Notes: generated from the letters alone by a model not told the origin. 10,396 nt of DNA from an uncultured bacterium (GCA_937868555.1 CALMNI010000128.1:1-10396), one strand, 5' to 3'; shown: positions 1 through 7,611, counted from the stretch's first letter. Numbers and translations are program-made.

Positions 1-36
1 CTCACGCTATAACTACCGCTGTATGATATTTTACAC
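1..36. other. Left edge: probable end of an upstream gene
   Basis: Too short to assign. Three + strand frames end here: TAA at 10-12, TGA at 24-26 and TGA at 38-40. The last is open from base 2 and would overlap a TTG codon at 37 as TTGA, the same kind of 4-base stop/start overlap seen at 8820 and 9611. Which frame, if any, is coding cannot be decided. By analogy with related phages an upstream terminase or small structural gene would be expected, but nothing visible shows it. Confidence 0.25.
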
Positions 37-65
37 TTGACAGGTGTACAAAAGTATACTATTAC
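37..65 (+). promoter_or_regulatory. Possible sigma70-type promoter before the structural genes
   Basis: A perfect -35 hexamer TTGACA (37-42) is followed, after a 17-base spacer, by TATTAC (60-65), which matches 4 of 6 bases of the -10 consensus. Transcription would start near base 72, at or next to the ATG at 73, and would run into the small gene and the portal gene. The same bases can be read as the first codons of the small gene if its TTG at 37 is the start, so promoter and coding readings compete. The -10 match is only moderate. Confidence 0.35.
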
Positions 66-321
66 GGTAAGTATGTTATACAAATGGATACAGAAAGTTA
101 TCGCTAAACAGGTTGAAAACTACTTATCCAGGTTGCCGGAAGCGACGCTCGTCGCCGTGGCATCGAAAGTCATTAGCGCCCAGGGCTTGACGGAAGGCGT
201 TTACCGTCAGTTAGTTGAAACTGCCAAGGGTGACAAATCCGTAACAATTTATTTCCCGGATGGGGCTTTCGCGACGATATCTAACCGCGCGCCCATGGTG
301 ACAGGTGGGCCCGGATGGTAA
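37..321 (+). CDS. Small unrecognised protein upstream of the portal
   Basis: An open frame of 94 codons from TTG at 37, or 82 codons from ATG at 73. Neither start has a clear Shine-Dalgarno. TTG 37 would give a TTGA overlap with a possible upstream gene, while ATG 73 would fit a nearly leaderless transcript from the promoter at 37-65. The protein is soluble-looking: a basic, amphipathic N-terminal region (MLYKWIQKVIAKQVENYL), then a helical stretch, then a short beta-like segment (KSVTIYFPDGAFATI), ending in GGPGW. I do not recognise the family. It overlaps the portal start by 7 bases (ATGGTAA), so the two are probably translationally coupled, and its place suggests a small head or packaging accessory role (inference from position only). 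Its last three residues, PGW, are the same as those of the adaptor protein at 4207-4842. Confidence 0.6.
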   Translation: MTGVQKYTITVSMLYKWIQKVIAKQVENYLSRLPEATLVAVASKVISAQGLTEGVYRQLVETAKGDKSVTIYFPDGAFATISNRAPMVTGGPGW

Positions 322-2120
322 AGCCAATCGAGGGCAAAAGCCTTAAATGGACTGACGAAGAAAAAGCCCAGGTTGTCTCCCTGGTTGGGCGTCTCTATTC
401 CTATAACAGCCAGCGCGAAGCCAAGTTTAACCGCAATCTAAATCGCTATTACAACTCAGGCCGCAACGTGGGCGACGCCTCCGCTACCATCTGGAATCCT
501 GGATATCAGTCTGTAGGCTTCAACCGCATTTTTTACGACGACGCGAGCGTACAGACCCGGCTCAATGTAATTAAGTCGGCTATTGATACAGTTGCTTCTA
601 AGCTCGCCCAGGCCCGCGTGAGGCCGTTTTTTGACGCGGTAAAGGGCGATTATCAGACGATAAAGGCTGCGCGGTCGGCGCAAATCTTCTTTGACCAATT
701 CTTTGACTCGCAGAAAATCTATGAACGAGCCCCGGAAACCGCGCGCAGCTCGATGCTATTTGACGGCGGCCACTTTTGGATTGATGAAGAGAACATGTCC
801 ATTGCGCCGCTTGCCCATTGGGAACTGTATATCAATCCCTATGAGGTAAACGCGGTTGGCTTCCGAAACGCGACCGTCGGCATGGTCAGGCGGCAAAATT
901 ACCCAATTTCAGCGGTAAAAATGCAGTTTCCCGATAATGCGGTACTTGCCAAATATAGTAACGTGGCCCGCGATGCCGTGTGCGAGTTTGTGATATTTTA
1001 CGACCTCGCGGATGGTAAAAAGTGGTATATCTGCAATAAAGACATTATTTTCTGCAAAGCAATCGACTATAAACGGCTTCCGGTTACAAATGTATGGTGG
1101 AGTAAGCCGGTTCTGGGATGGTCTACAACATGTCTCGCCGATGATCTCTATACCATCCAGGTAACTATCGACGAAATCCAGCTACGCATGGACCAGGCCG
1201 TCAAGCAGTCGCCTTTTAACACGGTTTTTGTCCCAGTCGGCTCCGATGTAAAAGGGACAATGCTATCGAATGAGGCGGGACAAATTGTCACGTACAATGA
1301 GTCAGGTGGCGGCACGCCGGTTGTAGCGACCCCGGCCCCGATCTCCGATATGTATCGGCAACTGCTCGATAGTTATATTGCTAAGGCCTATGAACTTGCG
1401 GGAGTTTCGCAGTTATCAGCGCAGTCGAAAAAGCCTACCGGGACGACTTCCGGGATAGCGCTACAAACCCTGGAAGATGTCGAGTCTGAGCGCTTTGAGG
1501 TCATCGTCCAGGATTATATCCATCAATTCGTCGAGCTTGCGGAGCTTTGCGTCGAGGTTTTCCCCAAGGATGCCGATGTATTGCCGGAAACGATGGAATC
1601 GGCGCGCGTGAAATGGGGAGACATTAAGGGGCAAAAAGACCTTTTTCGCGTCCAGTTCTCCGCTGGCTCCGCGCTCTCGAAAGACCCGGCTACGAAAATC
1701 CAACAGATACAGCAACTCCAACAACTCGGCATCAACTTGCAACCGATACTTCCGCAATTGCTCGAAATCCCCGATCTCGAAACCGCGTATAGCGCGACAA
1801 CGGCAAGCTATGACTACGTACAGAGCGTAATTCAGCGCGCAGCCGAAACGGGCAATATCGAGTACTTACCAATTGTCAACCTCGAAATGCTTTTTTCGGA
1901 GACGGTGCGTTGGATGCTCAGGCTTTCAGCCGACGAAGCGAATAAAAAATACATTATCAACTTGAATAAACTTTTGGAGCGTTGCCAGAAAGAACAGGCC
2001 GAGTTGCAAAACCCCGCGCCCGTCCCGCCGGTTCCTCCGACTCCCGATGTGACTATGGGCGGCGCTCCCGCGTTGCCTCCGTCAAATATACCGCCGGTGA
2101 ATCCGGCTATAGGAGGTTGA
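315..2120 (+). CDS. Portal protein (head-tail connector)
   Basis: A 601-residue protein, recognised as a podovirus-type portal. Portal proteins form the dodecameric ring at one capsid vertex through which DNA is packaged and ejected. The best signature is at residues 362-394: AGVSQLSAQ followed by a KKPTG..SGIALQ segment and an acidic ESERF end, a pattern common in phage portals. Upstream is a helical region with VTIDEIQLRMDQAVKQSP (283-300), consistent with the stem/wing helices. Residues 460-475 are Gln-rich (IQQIQQLQQLG). The C-terminus from about 566 is a Pro-rich, probably disordered tail. The start is ATG 315, inside the stop of the small upstream gene. Its SD is weak (GGTGGG, 304-309), so coupling to the upstream gene is likely. 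The last codons contain the AGGAGG that serves as the SD of the next gene. Length is in the usual range for podovirus portals. The family call rests on motif and gene order, not on an alignment. Confidence 0.88.
   Translation: MVKPIEGKSLKWTDEEKAQVVSLVGRLYSYNSQREAKFNRNLNRYYNSGRNVGDASATIWNPGYQSVGFNRIFYDDASVQTRLNVIKSAIDTVASKLAQARVRPFFDAVKGDYQTIKAARSAQIFFDQFFDSQKIYERAPETARSSMLFDGGHFWIDEENMSIAPLAHWELYINPYEVNAVGFRNATVGMVRRQNYPISAVKMQFPDNAVLAKYSNVARDAVCEFVIFYDLADGKKWYICNKDIIFCKAIDYKRLPVTNVWWSKPVLGWSTTCLADDLYTIQVTIDEIQLRMDQAVKQSPFNTVFVPVGSDVKGTMLSNEAGQIVTYNESGGGTPVVATPAPISDMYRQLLDSYIAKAYELAGVSQLSAQSKKPTGTTSGIALQTLEDVESERFEVIVQDYIHQFVELAELCVEVFPKDADVLPETMESARVKWGDIKGQKDLFRVQFSAGSALSKDPATKIQQIQQLQQLGINLQPILPQLLEIPDLETAYSATTASYDYVQSVIQRAAETGNIEYLPIVNLEMLFSETVRWMLRLSADEANKKYIINLNKLLERCQKEQAELQNPAPVPPVPPTPDVTMGGAPALPPSNIPPVNPAIGG
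2111..2116 (+). promoter_or_regulatory. Consensus ribosome binding site that fixes a TTG start
   Basis: AGGAGG lies within the last codons of the portal gene, 8 bases before TTG 2125. The next in-frame ATG is codon 33, without a comparable SD, and starting there would remove most of the N-terminal coiled coil. The TTG start is therefore well supported. Confidence 0.85.
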
Positions 2121-2124
2121 AAAA

Positions 2125-2724
2125 TTGATCGACGACCTTGAAGGCCGGATACAGCGTCTCGAAGACGCTATCGGTCAGATAGTCGGCGTGGTGCAGCAGC
2201 TTTGCTCGAAGATAGACGCGATGGACGATGAAATCGACCAGGTGCTCTCTGACAAAGTATACGGGCGACTCGACGGGCTTGAAAACGAGTTTGGGAGTTT
2301 CATCGGCGGGATGAACGACATTCTCGACGGTCGGAAGAAACGCGAGTATGCGGAATCCTTCCGGGGCGCGCACCCTGAGTTTGGTCAGTATGAGAACTTC
2401 GGGAAGTCCCTGGGGATCGATGTCTACGATACGGCGGCAAGTAATACTTTCGGCATGAACGACGAAGACAAGGAAAAAGCGATTGCCGACATGCTCGCCG
2501 AATTGTCGAGCAAATTCGACGCGGTTAAAAACGCGCTCGATACCCTGAATGCACACGAAGCGACGGAACCGCCTAGCCAGGAAGCTAGCGAAGGCGAGAA
2601 GACGGAAGGCGAGGCCCCGAAAGGCGGCATTGCAATCGAGGTCGCGACTGAGGCGAAGCCCAGCCCCGATATAATTAATGCAGCTCGTAGGTTTAGAGAG
2701 GCCCGAGCTAAAGAAAGGAGTTAG
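2125..2724 (+). CDS. Probable capsid scaffolding protein
   Basis: A 199-residue acidic, helical protein placed exactly between portal and major capsid, the usual site of the scaffold gene. Scaffolds fill the procapsid, guide coat assembly and leave before or during packaging. Residues 1-35 form a coiled coil with hydrophobic residues at heptad-like spacing (L5, I9, L12, I16, I19, V23, L26, I30, M33). A middle segment FRGAHPEFGQYENFGK followed by LGIDVYD (about 79-102) looks like a conserved module. Next is a second helical stretch (DEDKEKAIADMLAELSSKF), then an acidic Glu/Pro/Gly-rich linker (about 145-165). The C-terminus is a basic helix, INAARRFREARAKERS, which resembles the short basic coat-binding helix at the end of known scaffolds. 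Starts at TTG with a strong SD; the gap after the portal is 4 bases. The function is inferred from position and architecture. A minor capsid or head-assembly protein is the alternative. Confidence 0.72.
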   Translation: MIDDLEGRIQRLEDAIGQIVGVVQQLCSKIDAMDDEIDQVLSDKVYGRLDGLENEFGSFIGGMNDILDGRKKREYAESFRGAHPEFGQYENFGKSLGIDVYDTAASNTFGMNDEDKEKAIADMLAELSSKFDAVKNALDTLNAHEATEPPSQEASEGEKTEGEAPKGGIAIEVATEAKPSPDIINAARRFREARAKERS

Positions 2725-2730
2725 CAGAAA

Positions 2731-4143
2731 ATGGCAGCTACCACGCCGGGATTTAGCTCGGCAAACGCGCTTGCGGTTCTCAAGGAATCGTATGCGGAAA
2801 AAGATGTCCAGAACCTTATCGAGCGCAATTCCCCCACGCTTGCTAAGATCAACAAGGTTCCCGGGTACGGTAAGTACTACGTCGTACCTATGATGTACTC
2901 GCGCGGCGGTGCCGTTGCGTGTGATTTTACCAAAATGACCGCGCTTGCCTCGACCACGGCCCAGAATAAGGCTATGCAGGTTACCTACGGGCAACTTTTC
3001 AGCGGGTTTACCATCAGCCCAAAAGAGCATCTTGCGTCGGACTCTGACCCCGGTGCGTTCGTGCAGCTTATTCGTGAATACTATTTCGCGAGTACTGAAG
3101 CGCTCCGCAAGACCATCGGCGCGGCTATTTTTGGTATGGGCTATGGAGAGTTTGCGCCGGTCAAGGCGGTGGACTCCTCGAACAAGCTCTATATTACTAT
3201 TTCCAATGCGGGCGCGATAGGCCTCGACGTTGGTAGTAATGTAGTCTTCGCGACCGGCCCTAATCCCGATGGCGCGCTCCGCTCGGCTACCGCCTCGGTA
3301 GTTTCTAAGGTTGTAGACAACGGCGACGACACCAGTACCGTAACCTTTGCGAGCGCGTATGATGCATCGGTAGCGGTCGGCGACTGGGTAGAGCTTTACG
3401 GAACCCGCGACGGTTCCGGCAATCCGCTGCTTTTCGTCGGACTTCGCGGATGGCTCCCGATCATCGGGAATCGTACCGGCGCTACCTGGAATACCTACAT
3501 CGGAACCGCGTTTTTCGGTGTCGATCGCTCTGTATACCCCTCGCGGCTTGCCGGTCAGTTCGTACTGCGCAATAACGGCGCAAACGAGAAGTATAGCGCG
3601 GCGATTATTCGCGGTGTTCGTGCTTCGCGGCGCGCGGGTGGCGTTCCCGATCTTATCGTCCTTAACGATGTTGATTTTGGTACCGTCATTCAGGAAATCA
3701 ACGCCGTGCAGTCCCAGTGGCAGGCTATCAACGGGCCGAATGCTGGCGGGCAGCTCAAGGCAACCCAGGGTATTTCCTCGCTCATGTTTGCCTTCTCGAA
3801 TACCTGGGTACAGTATGTGATCGATGATCCTTATTGCCCGGTTGGTATTGCGTATGTTCTCGAAACCGATTCCGTGGCGATGGCGATGCTCTCGAATAAG
3901 AAGCCCGTCGATGCGGGAAGCGCGATGCCGACGAACAACGAGGGAGGCGCTCCCAAGATTGCGGAGACCGACACCCCGCCCATGATCTACCAGTGGAACA
4001 TTGACGACCTGCTCGCCTCTGCCCCCTCTGATACGACCGATGGACAGGGCGCGCGCATCACCACGCAGTTCTTCAGCGCGTTCTTCATTCGCAACCCGGC
4101 CCATTGCGCCGTCATTAAACTTGACGTAACGCTCGCGGCCTAG
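2731..4143 (+). CDS. Major capsid protein (HK97-like fold expected)
   Basis: A 470-residue protein with a good SD (AAGGAG, 2715-2720) 10 bases before its ATG and a 6-base gap after the scaffold gene. N-terminal residues 1-60 are an extended, helical arm (ALAVLKESYAEKDVQNLIER). The coat core appears in the stretch through QVTYGQLFSGFTIS and the long helix FVQLIREYYFASTEALRKTI (110-129). Residues about 150-232 look like an inserted beta-barrel domain with alternating beta strands, repeated VGS/VGD turns and a DNGDD loop. A GLRGWLPI segment (237-244) then returns to the core. The rest contains VPDLIVLND (305-313) and further beta strands typical of the P-domain. Identification relies on position after a scaffold, size, composition and this layout. 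Two Arg pairs (299-301, RRA) lie near the core. The gene is followed by a strong terminator, consistent with a highly expressed coat gene. Confidence 0.87.
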   Translation: MAATTPGFSSANALAVLKESYAEKDVQNLIERNSPTLAKINKVPGYGKYYVVPMMYSRGGAVACDFTKMTALASTTAQNKAMQVTYGQLFSGFTISPKEHLASDSDPGAFVQLIREYYFASTEALRKTIGAAIFGMGYGEFAPVKAVDSSNKLYITISNAGAIGLDVGSNVVFATGPNPDGALRSATASVVSKVVDNGDDTSTVTFASAYDASVAVGDWVELYGTRDGSGNPLLFVGLRGWLPIIGNRTGATWNTYIGTAFFGVDRSVYPSRLAGQFVLRNNGANEKYSAAIIRGVRASRRAGGVPDLIVLNDVDFGTVIQEINAVQSQWQAINGPNAGGQLKATQGISSLMFAFSNTWVQYVIDDPYCPVGIAYVLETDSVAMAMLSNKKPVDAGSAMPTNNEGGAPKIAETDTPPMIYQWNIDDLLASAPSDTTDGQGARITTQFFSAFFIRNPAHCAVIKLDVTLAA

Positions 4144-4149
4144 CAAACC

Positions 4150-4186
4150 GGCGGGGGCTTTCGGGCTCCCGCCCTTCTTTATCTTT
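4150..4186 (+). terminator. Intrinsic terminator after the capsid gene
   Basis: The 24 bases 4150-4173 fold into a 10-bp stem (eight Watson-Crick pairs plus two G-T pairs) closed by a TTCG tetraloop. A T-rich run with some C (CTTCTTTATCTTT) follows. It lies 6 bases after the capsid stop and 20 bases before the adaptor start. It probably lowers transcription of the tail genes relative to the coat gene, with partial read-through, as at the terminator after T7 gene 10. Confidence 0.85.
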
Positions 4187-4206
4187 CGTCCTGTTGAGGG
4201 GCTTAT

Positions 4207-4842
4207 ATGACAGTGTCCGATATTATAACGGCGGCTAAACAGTATACGCAGATTACCGGCTCGGCCTGGTTTAGCGATGCCGATGCTCTCCGCTCTATCA
4301 ATCGCGCATACCGCGATGTCTACGAAAAAATCCTTGATTCAAATGATGAATACTTTATCAAAGAAGCAAGCGTGTTATCAACGGCGCTTTCCCCGGTGCG
4401 GGATTATATTTATGAGTACACGCTCCCCGATGATTGGTATCGTCTCAGGCGCTTTACCGCAATCATACCTACCGGCGAGCGTATCCTAGAGCGCGTTGAT
4501 CCACAAGATATTTTTAGATATGAAGGCTATCGCTATTTCGGCGATAAGATGCGTATCTATTTTAGAGACAATTATAGTTCATTCAGGCTTGAGTATTACC
4601 CAACGCCTACGGAATACACGGGAATGTCGGATGATATCGTGTATCCTCCGCAACTTGAGCCGCTTATATTGGCTTATCGTATGGCTATTGATATCGTGAA
4701 GGCACAAAACGGCGACCCCGCGAAGCATACGGAAGAATACCTTGCGCTTTGGAACCGGTTCGACCACGCAACGCAGCGGCGCGACAACTTCAAATACCCA
4801 AGGGTAGCGAACGTGTACCGCTCAAGCTATCCAGGATGGTAA
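4207..4842 (+). CDS. Head-tail adaptor (T7 gp11 / P22 gp4-like role)
   Basis: A 211-residue protein with SD GAGGGG (4196-4201) 5 bases before ATG. The N-terminal part, residues 1-50, has the helical layout common in phage head-tail adaptors: SDIITAAKQYTQI, then FSDADALRSINRAYRDVYEK. A beta-rich middle follows, with YIYEYTLPDDWYRLRRF and repeated Tyr/Phe/Arg strands (RYFGDKMRIYF, SFRLEYYPTP). A helical C-terminal part (LEPLILAYRMAIDIVKA, then HTEEYLALWNRFDHATQRRD) completes the fold. Adaptors bind beneath the portal ring after packaging and join the nozzle. The position between capsid and nozzle genes supports this. The protein ends in SSYPGW. The AGGATGG that encodes its last residues also serves as SD for the next gene. 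Not recognised to a named family by sequence alone. Confidence 0.75.
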   Translation: MTVSDIITAAKQYTQITGSAWFSDADALRSINRAYRDVYEKILDSNDEYFIKEASVLSTALSPVRDYIYEYTLPDDWYRLRRFTAIIPTGERILERVDPQDIFRYEGYRYFGDKMRIYFRDNYSSFRLEYYPTPTEYTGMSDDIVYPPQLEPLILAYRMAIDIVKAQNGDPAKHTEEYLALWNRFDHATQRRDNFKYPRVANVYRSSYPGW

Positions 4843-4845
4843 GCA

Positions 4846-7608
4846 ATGCCCCAAGAAATTAAAACGCTAAACCTTAAATTACCGATCAATATCGATACGA
4901 CGCCCGCCGATCTCATGGAATGGGACGCGCAAAGCCAGGTATTGGAGAACACCGGGATAGAGCGCGATGGCGGCGTGACCAATCTTTATACCCAGGTTGA
5001 GTCGAATAGCCAGTACGATCAAACGTACTATACAAAAAAAGGATCGCGCGTCCGCTTAATGAAAGACGCGATAAACAACACCTTTCGGATATATTCTAAC
5101 ACGGTAGACGTTGGAAAGTGTCCGCTATGGGGCGTTAAATCGCGGAAGGTAGTAACGATTGATGCAAATGATGTACTGGTAACTACAACCGGGACTCTTT
5201 TGGTTTTGCGTATTGCCTCTTCTCTCGCGACGATCGAAGAGGTCGATAGCGAAAACACCATATTGCAAGCGCGTTCATTCACGATACCGTCGGCGGTGTC
5301 TGACGGTTTCTTTGTCAGAAACAAGGCCCCCACGTATGCGAATGTTACTAGTATAGTCGGCGTATACGCAAGCGCTAACAGGCTTTACCATGAAATCATT
5401 ACAGACGGCGGCGTGGTGTATGCGGCGACCGGGCAAGTAGGTTTTATAAATAGCGGTCAGGTGTTCGCGTATTACGAGCACGGCTGGATAGTGTGCGCGA
5501 ACGATAAATCAGACGGGCGAACATTCCTTTTTAATTCAGCGGGCGCACAGCAAGGTTCCTACACAGAGGCTACAATGCTAGTGGCGAATTATACCGCGCT
5601 CACGAATACTGTCTCCTTTGTAGGGTATCGCAATGTTGTCACGCTTGGGACGAATCCCGGAACCTACGGAAAAACGTTCACCCCGCCCGCGAGCGACGGC
5701 GCGGCATGGACAATAACCGATAAAACGAACGGGCTCACGGCCCCGCAAAGTCTCGCCTTTACGTTTGGCGGTCAGGAAATAATATACAACGCGACTGGGC
5801 AAGCGGCTTTCTTTAATAACAATAATAGCGCCGATAGAACATGGACTATAAACCATTCAACGTGCTCAGAGATTTATGGTTGTCTTGACAGCGGGGCCGA
5901 TGTTAGTTTCAAGGTGCATACGATTCTTGGCGATGCATCGTATATATCCGCATCGTTTAACGTTGACGGCATTGGTGTACCTATCACGGAAGTCGGCGAG
6001 CTAAACGCATTTTATTATCCTCAAATACTCAAGTGTTCCGATGGATGCTATAACGTCATCTATCGGCGCGGAAACGGTTCATTCTGTATAGTAAACCTTT
6101 CAAACGCGATCGATTACGACCGTATGCAGGAAATAGCGCCGGGTGTCGTAAAGATCAATACAACGTCGGCCCTTTGCGTGGTAGATTCTAATAAAAATGA
6201 CCTCGAATACAGCGGAAACGCTTATAACGGTTTTGTGATCGTCGGATTTAGTACCGCAAGCCCAACGGCGCAAAAGGGTTTTGTTGCGCGGTATCGTGGC
6301 GACTGGGGCGGGTCGGTAGACACGAATTACAAAAGCACGGGGGCAGTAGTCGTCGGCGCTCCTAACTTAGTAGTTATCCCAGAAAGCGTATCGTATACGC
6401 CAAACAACGAAACGATAGACGTATATATTGGCCCCCCGCCTTCTTCGCTTGCATACTTCCGGTCAATCCGAGACGGTATCGCGCAATCAATAAAAGGTTC
6501 TCTAAACGGAACTATTTATGTTGACGACGCGATCATACCGCCTCCGATTGGCGCGGATTATTACAACCGCACAATTAAATTAATAGGCTCGACCGCGATC
6601 CGGGAGCAGGATTACGACGGCTATCAAAACTTAAATGAGGTCGTCGGACAGTTCGACAGCTTCACGCTTTTCGGGCAATTGTATTTGTATGATGGTGAAT
6701 GGATTTATAGCACAACGCTTTCGGCTAACGTCCTTACCGCTAAAAACAAAGTAGCGAACGCGCTCGGCCTTCACCTGCTCACGGAAACGCCTAATATCGC
6801 GTATTTCTTGAGCGAGTTTGACAATTCGCTTTTTACGTTTGACGGCGGGCAAACCGTATCGAAGCAAAGCCGATTTACGCAGAAAGGAACTATCCGCAAA
6901 GTTGTTTTTAATTCGTATGAGAATACCCTCGGTATTTTCTTAGATGATTCTGTTATCTGGAATCGCGATGGGATAATGACAGAGAGCTTTCTCCCGATTG
7001 AATGGCCCTATGATGTACAGACAACCGCCGACGGTATCTGGATAACGCAAAACCGCTTTGCAATAAAATATCTCTATAACGCAGTAGCCACGAATATCGG
7101 CGGGGCGGTAGTCGTTATCGCGCTAGAGCTAGACGGCGGTACGTGGGGATCCGCGTATACTGACAGTTATGATGGTGGCGTATGGGGAACGAGCTACGCG
7201 GACACGGTAGACGGCGCGGCATGGGGCTCGGGTGGCGATGTTCCCGGCGTGGTAGACTCGCTCACCTGGAAATCGCAGTTTCTCGGGTACTCTGAAAAGA
7301 CAAAGCAAAACGTTGACAGATATACGCTAAGGGTATATAAACAAGATAAAGAGCCGACAACGGCGACCATTGAATACCAGTGTTATTATGATGACGGAAC
7401 GCATACCGAAACCGTCACACTACCGGTTGGCGATCCGGCGACAAGCCCCTATGATGCAAACGGATATGCGTTTGTAGAGTATGTACCGGCTGCAAAAAAT
7501 GCTATAGCAAGCTCCATTAAAATAACGATCCCGGATAAAATTGTTTTGATTGATCTATTCGCGACGGTTACACCACAAGGCGAGACAATCGCAAAGAATC
7601 GAGGTTAA
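4846..7608 (+). CDS. Tail nozzle protein (T7 gp12 / P22 gp10-like role)
   Basis: A 920-residue, almost entirely beta-rich protein, starting 3 bases after the adaptor stop with SD AGGATGG (4833-4839). The N-terminus (residues 14-50: INIDTTPADLMEWDAQ, a short helix, then ERDGGVTNLYTQ) fits the start of nozzle/DNA-stabilisation proteins, in which an Asn/Asp-rich strand and a Pro-containing loop precede a Gly-Gly-Val turn. Many short Asp/Gly/Tyr-rich strands follow, as expected of a beta-propeller-based tail tube that plugs the portal and conducts DNA. Near the C-terminus (residues 763-799) are three tandem 13-residue units with a DGG.WG core. The last ~100 residues form another beta domain, with TATIEYQCYYDDG and IKITIPDKIVLIDLF. 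At 920 residues it is longer than T7 gp12 (about 790 residues) and P22 gp10 (about 470). A receptor-binding function of the C-terminal part cannot be excluded. The name rests on position after the adaptor, size and beta composition. Confidence 0.72.
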   Translation: MPQEIKTLNLKLPINIDTTPADLMEWDAQSQVLENTGIERDGGVTNLYTQVESNSQYDQTYYTKKGSRVRLMKDAINNTFRIYSNTVDVGKCPLWGVKSRKVVTIDANDVLVTTTGTLLVLRIASSLATIEEVDSENTILQARSFTIPSAVSDGFFVRNKAPTYANVTSIVGVYASANRLYHEIITDGGVVYAATGQVGFINSGQVFAYYEHGWIVCANDKSDGRTFLFNSAGAQQGSYTEATMLVANYTALTNTVSFVGYRNVVTLGTNPGTYGKTFTPPASDGAAWTITDKTNGLTAPQSLAFTFGGQEIIYNATGQAAFFNNNNSADRTWTINHSTCSEIYGCLDSGADVSFKVHTILGDASYISASFNVDGIGVPITEVGELNAFYYPQILKCSDGCYNVIYRRGNGSFCIVNLSNAIDYDRMQEIAPGVVKINTTSALCVVDSNKNDLEYSGNAYNGFVIVGFSTASPTAQKGFVARYRGDWGGSVDTNYKSTGAVVVGAPNLVVIPESVSYTPNNETIDVYIGPPPSSLAYFRSIRDGIAQSIKGSLNGTIYVDDAIIPPPIGADYYNRTIKLIGSTAIREQDYDGYQNLNEVVGQFDSFTLFGQLYLYDGEWIYSTTLSANVLTAKNKVANALGLHLLTETPNIAYFLSEFDNSLFTFDGGQTVSKQSRFTQKGTIRKVVFNSYENTLGIFLDDSVIWNRDGIMTESFLPIEWPYDVQTTADGIWITQNRFAIKYLYNAVATNIGGAVVVIALELDGGTWGSAYTDSYDGGVWGTSYADTVDGAAWGSGGDVPGVVDSLTWKSQFLGYSEKTKQNVDRYTLRVYKQDKEPTTATIEYQCYYDDGTHTETVTLPVGDPATSPYDANGYAFVEYVPAAKNAIASSIKITIPDKIVLIDLFATVTPQGETIAKNRG
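7132..7242 (+). repeat. Three tandem 39-bp units encoding DGG-WG repeats
   Basis: Within the nozzle gene, residues 763-775 (DGGTWGSAYTDSY), 776-788 (DGGVWGTSYADTV) and 789-799 (DGAAWGSGGDV, incomplete) repeat in frame at exactly 13 codons. The nucleotide sequences have diverged more than the protein, so selection on the residues rather than recent duplication is likely. The unit looks like a surface beta-hairpin or loop stack. Confidence 0.8.
7313..7341 (+). promoter_or_regulatory. Near-consensus sigma70 promoter inside the nozzle gene
   Basis: TTGACA (7313-7318), a 17-base spacer and TATAAA (7336-7341): a perfect -35, ideal spacing and 5 of 6 -10 bases. Transcription would begin near 7348, about 265 bases before the next gene, and could add transcripts for the three late virion genes. 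It overlaps coding sequence (residues around NVDRYTLRVYKQD), so codon constraint could also have produced it. Activity is inferred from sequence only. Confidence 0.45.
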
Positions 7609-7611
7609 AGG

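Noticed and set aside
3455..3469. Short inverted repeat TCCCGAT-C-ATCGGGA in the capsid gene
   Set aside because: Only a 7-base arm with a 1-base centre, too tight to form a hairpin as written and common enough by chance.
2107..4146. A 679-codon open frame on the - strand across the scaffold and capsid genes
   Set aside because: Its product is Arg/Gly/Val-rich with no recognisable domain, it mirrors codon choice of the two well-supported + strand genes, and no minus-strand SD or promoter was evident. It is most likely a shadow frame, although its length is notable.
5034..5040. A7 tract read as A-AAA-AAA in the nozzle gene, a possible -1 slippery site
   Set aside because: The -1 frame stops after about 20 codons, the zero frame continues through a full-length protein, and I see no clear downstream stimulatory structure.
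5885..6823. Further TTGACA hexamers at 5885 and 6818
   Set aside because: Neither has an acceptable -10 sequence at 16-18 bases.
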